Source: Styela clava (lineage: Eukaryota > Chordata > Ascidiacea > Stolidobranchia > Styelidae). Taken from it: a stretch of 64,000 bases of DNA. Shown here in pieces: positions 61,901 to 64,000 of this stretch. Made by a program: the position numbers and the translations under genes. The notes under the pieces are model-generated. The model did not search any database. It had not been told where the DNA came from and saw only the letters and a program-made list of their open reading frames with translations. The stretch lies in the NCBI RefSeq assembly GCF_964204865.1, contig NC_135252.1, positions 11,553,383-11,617,382 on the forward strand, written 5' to 3'. Every line of letters begins with the position of its first letter. Within the stretch, counting starts at the first letter, position 1.

Positions 61901-63470
61901 ACCGACCAGCACCTATGTGAACCACCCTACGACCTTGTGGAGTCCAGTAATTCTCTTGAACGTTATCATAGGTACTGTATTGGAACCAGTGACGCACGCT
62001 GGGTAATCAGTGTCGTGATTAGAAGTGGTGTTTGTAACACTTGGCGTAATGCGTGAGCCAGATGGTGATTCACGTTCGTTCTTTGGTTCAATTGTTACAG
62101 GGTCATGCTATTTGTGTTTTGTTATAAACCCCTACTTTTCTGTTCTTTTTTGCATTAATCTTTAGGTGAAGAGATTCCTGGGAATCTATTGACGTCTTTG
62201 CGTGAAATTCATTGTTTGATTTGCTCAACACTTCATCAAATGTTTATAGCAAATCCAAAAGTGGCAAAATTAGTGCATTTTCAAGTGAGTATCTGAGATA
62301 TTTATTAAATTTGTATATTTTACTATTTGATAATTTTTACTTGGACCTTGAGCAACCACCTCCTTTGAACCGACCTTATCATTTTACCCCAGTTTATTTG
62401 GCAAAGGCCTTTACGGTGCCTAATAAATCTGTGTCAAGGGACAGTACAATAAAACATATACCTAAACATACAGTATTTCAGTTATTAGTTCATTTTTTCT
62501 TTAATCTTGAATTTTTTTTTTTACTCCAACTTTAAGCGTTTTTACTATCGAACGTAATTGAATTATATTAGACAACCGGTTATGTAGAGAGTGATATTTC
62601 CTGACTTCTTTTTCATTTCTAAGCACTCTCTTTTATTTAGGGATACCCCAGTGAATTAATACCTGTGTTTGTGGGCGGTGTTCCTTCCATGCACATCTGC
62701 CTCGATTTCATTCCTGAATTATTACAACAACAAAACATAGGAAAACAATTATTTGCAATACAACTGGCGTCTCATCTATCGACACACTATCCGCTACCTA
62801 AGTCATTATCGATTGCAAGGTTGTGCGTCAATGTTTTATCTACGCTGGTATCAGGTGACGTTTCTCTTTTTGTAACAATTTTTTGGGATAGAATGATTTT
62901 TGAAATTATGGAACCAGTTTCATGTGTTTCTTTTAAATCTTTATAATTTATTGTTTGTGAGCCAGCCTTAGCTGTATCCAATTTTTATTAATTGGCATCC
63001 AAGTACAATTGGCTTTCAATATGATTCTTCAGTATTCAAACATTATTCAGCATTTTTCGTCTTCAGTCTAAAGACTTCCTGAAAATGATAATTCTAATTT
63101 ATTCCCAAATCTAGATTTTTGTAATAAACTTGGAAGCAATTTGAAGACTTGATTAATTTATGACGTCCCTATGATAATTGTTTGGAATAAGTAACAGATT
63201 GAGCATCTTTGCGGTTTTCGCAAAGCGGATATGTTGTAGTAACCATGTAGGCAACTTCAAGATTTAATATTTTACCTATCTTCATTCCAGTTCTTCCTGC
63301 CCATCAGCGATGTGAATTTTTTTCTCTTGCTCTGACGTCGTTACGTCGATTCTCCAGTGCGTTTCCGCCTTTGTTACGCAACTGTATCAGTATTCTTCTC
63401 CATTTATCACGGATATCACATTGTCATCTTGCTTCACATGATTCGTCAGTACCAAATGAAGTAGATACAG
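49980..63470 (+). CDS. INTS2: Integrator complex subunit 2, 23 exons visible, 3' end outside window
   Basis: Exons are 49980-50128, 50469-50597, 51449-51600, 51798-51914, 52556-52638, 53402-53581, 54228-54407, 54935-55067, 55291-55411, 55505-55630, 55709-55780, 56299-56482, 57096-57230, 57334-57439, 57556-57753, 58128-58288, 58747-58858, 59712-59919, 60615-60882, 61509-61686, 62166-62284, 62641-62854 and 63291-63470. All are GT-AG and in frame, giving 1168 codons so far against about 1200 in human. INTS2 is a helical-repeat scaffold subunit of Integrator, which cleaves snRNA 3' ends and attenuates promoter-proximal RNA polymerase II. Recognised blocks are IVALLSVDFHALE, LVTFVSGLLLGSNAKIRSWF, ACSTLGMRIKV, HPQLPSLI, LLILYYVLLYED, AQDSAAIQIL, VHFQGYP and PSMHICLDFIPELL. 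The last donor, at 63471, leaves phase 1, so at least one more exon follows. Confidence 0.96.
50759..51090. mobile_element. MITE related to the nested 39-kb element, inverted
   Basis: The left end ctgggcattttcgaata and right end aaaatgcctagttctacg frame about 330 bp. Its right half, read inverted, matches the left half of 38958-39343 (for example 'aatagtaaattattt'). The flanks share cataac. It lies in INTS2 intron 2. Confidence 0.65.
52090..52505 (+). mobile_element. Non-autonomous element with GGACACGT ends, copy B
   Basis: This is about 415 bp, the inverse of 17379-17787. It begins tggacacgtttagtggacat and ends taacgtgtccatatatttgt plus a short tail to ctcttgt. It sits in INTS2 intron 4 and has no coding capacity. 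Confidence 0.72.
53818..53890. repeat. Fragment of the 39-kb MITE family
   Basis: The stretch caagatggcggcgattcaca and the following 'accaattcaaataat' match the internal part of 50759-51090. It is a short remnant in an INTS2 intron. Confidence 0.5.
56782..56961. mobile_element. Short hAT MITE with perfect target duplication, 180 bp
   Basis: The left end is CAGTGGTGGGATTCAGCCGG and the right end, read inverted, is CAGTGGTGGGATTCAAAT. It is flanked by gttaggtg on both sides (56774-56781 and 56962-56969). Internal repeats of 'gaaccggc' are present. It lies in INTS2 intron 12. Confidence 0.9.
59136..59610. mobile_element. hAT-like element, 475 bp
   Basis: The ends are CAGGGGTCCGCAACCG and the inverse of CAGGGGTCGGCAACCTACG. 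The flanks agtgacac and ggttacac match at 6 of 8 positions. Subterminal 'gggccgcac' and 'gatccagcccgc' are typical of this hAT type. It lies in INTS2 intron 17. Confidence 0.82.
59985..60330. mobile_element. Possible degenerate hAT remnant
   Basis: It begins cagtggcgtcctgcccggag, a hAT-like terminus. Near its far side is 'gtggggcccacggcaaaac', but I find no matching inverted end or target duplication. It is in INTS2 intron 18. Confidence 0.3.
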
Positions 63471-64000
63471 GTAGATTTTTTTAATCCCCTATTGATTATG
63501 CTTACACCAAATCGGGATTAGCGAATCTCGTTCTAGTCAAATTTCCAAGTCCAGGCGAGCGTCTAGCTTTAAATCAGTGGTCGGCAAACTTTATATACTA
63601 CTTGCCAAATGTGACAATTTGGGCTACATTAGTTCCCACCTATAAACAATTGCCACATTAAACTTCGAATTATGACGTACCCGAAACCCTATTCCTGTGT
63701 TAATAGCAACTGACGACGAGTAAACGACACACACCCTTCGCAGATAATAATAAATTTATGAACAATTTTTGTTTCATGCATTAAAAGTGAGATCGTTCGA
63801 GGGTCACAAAAACTGCTCTGATTGATTATTCACTTAGATATTATGAGTTAAGTAACGCTGTTCCAACCAATATTCTTCTTGCTAGTTTGTAAAAAAAACT
63901 ATTACATACTCTGATTCAATATACTCTCAAATACGATCACACTCGCTGATAAAGTAATCAAATGATATTTAAATAATTTTTTATCCGTATTATCGAATTA
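63471..64000. other. Final visible INTS2 intron, with a hAT-like left end
   Basis: No further INTS2 exon is seen. At about 63577 the sequence cagtggtcggcaaactttat resembles a hAT terminal repeat. The other end, if present, is beyond the window or lost. Confidence 0.35.

Overview
The window is nuclear DNA from an animal. It is AT-rich and has multi-exon genes with GT-AG introns, an AT-AC (U12-type) intron, and many hAT-like DNA transposon remnants. The conserved proteins (Integrator subunit 2, glycyl-tRNA synthetase, class I phosphatidylinositol transfer protein, an EF-hand light-chain-like protein) are closest to metazoan forms as I remember them. A marine invertebrate such as a tunicate is plausible, but the sequence alone does not prove it. 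All gene models were spliced by hand and checked by reading-frame phase. No database search was run.

Layout. (1) 291-1848 (+): a three-exon gene for a 105-residue secreted peptide with six cysteines. (2) 10237-3825 (-): a ten-exon gene for a 689-residue ankyrin-repeat plus ZU5 protein with a predicted N-myristoylated start. (3) 10.3-22.1 kb: no convincing gene. It holds a mosaic of short dispersed and tandem repeats (15.1-17.8 kb) and a hAT element nested in another hAT element (20.5-22.1 kb). (4) 22.2-34.7 kb (+): three intronless phosphatidylinositol transfer protein genes in a tandem array with a repeat unit of about 5.7-5.9 kb. The middle gene is a chimera of the outer two, which points to unequal crossing-over. 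(5) 35784-30634 (-): a three-exon EF-hand gene. Its second intron contains the third PITP gene on the opposite strand, and its last exon was copied to 24934-25129 by the same duplication. (6) 47258-37250 (-): a 16-exon glycyl-tRNA synthetase gene (769 residues) with a probable AT-AC intron, two candidate start codons for mitochondrial and cytosolic forms, and a nested hAT pair in one intron. (7) 48.5-47.3 kb (-): a 5'-truncated LINE whose poly(A) tail ends about 70 bp upstream of the synthetase start codon. (8) 49980 to beyond the window end (+): INTS2, with 23 exons visible (1168 codons) and the 3' end missing.

The synthetase and INTS2 genes are head-to-head with the LINE between them. The most informative region is the PITP/EF-hand duplication, because the products and breakpoint of one recombination event can be read directly.
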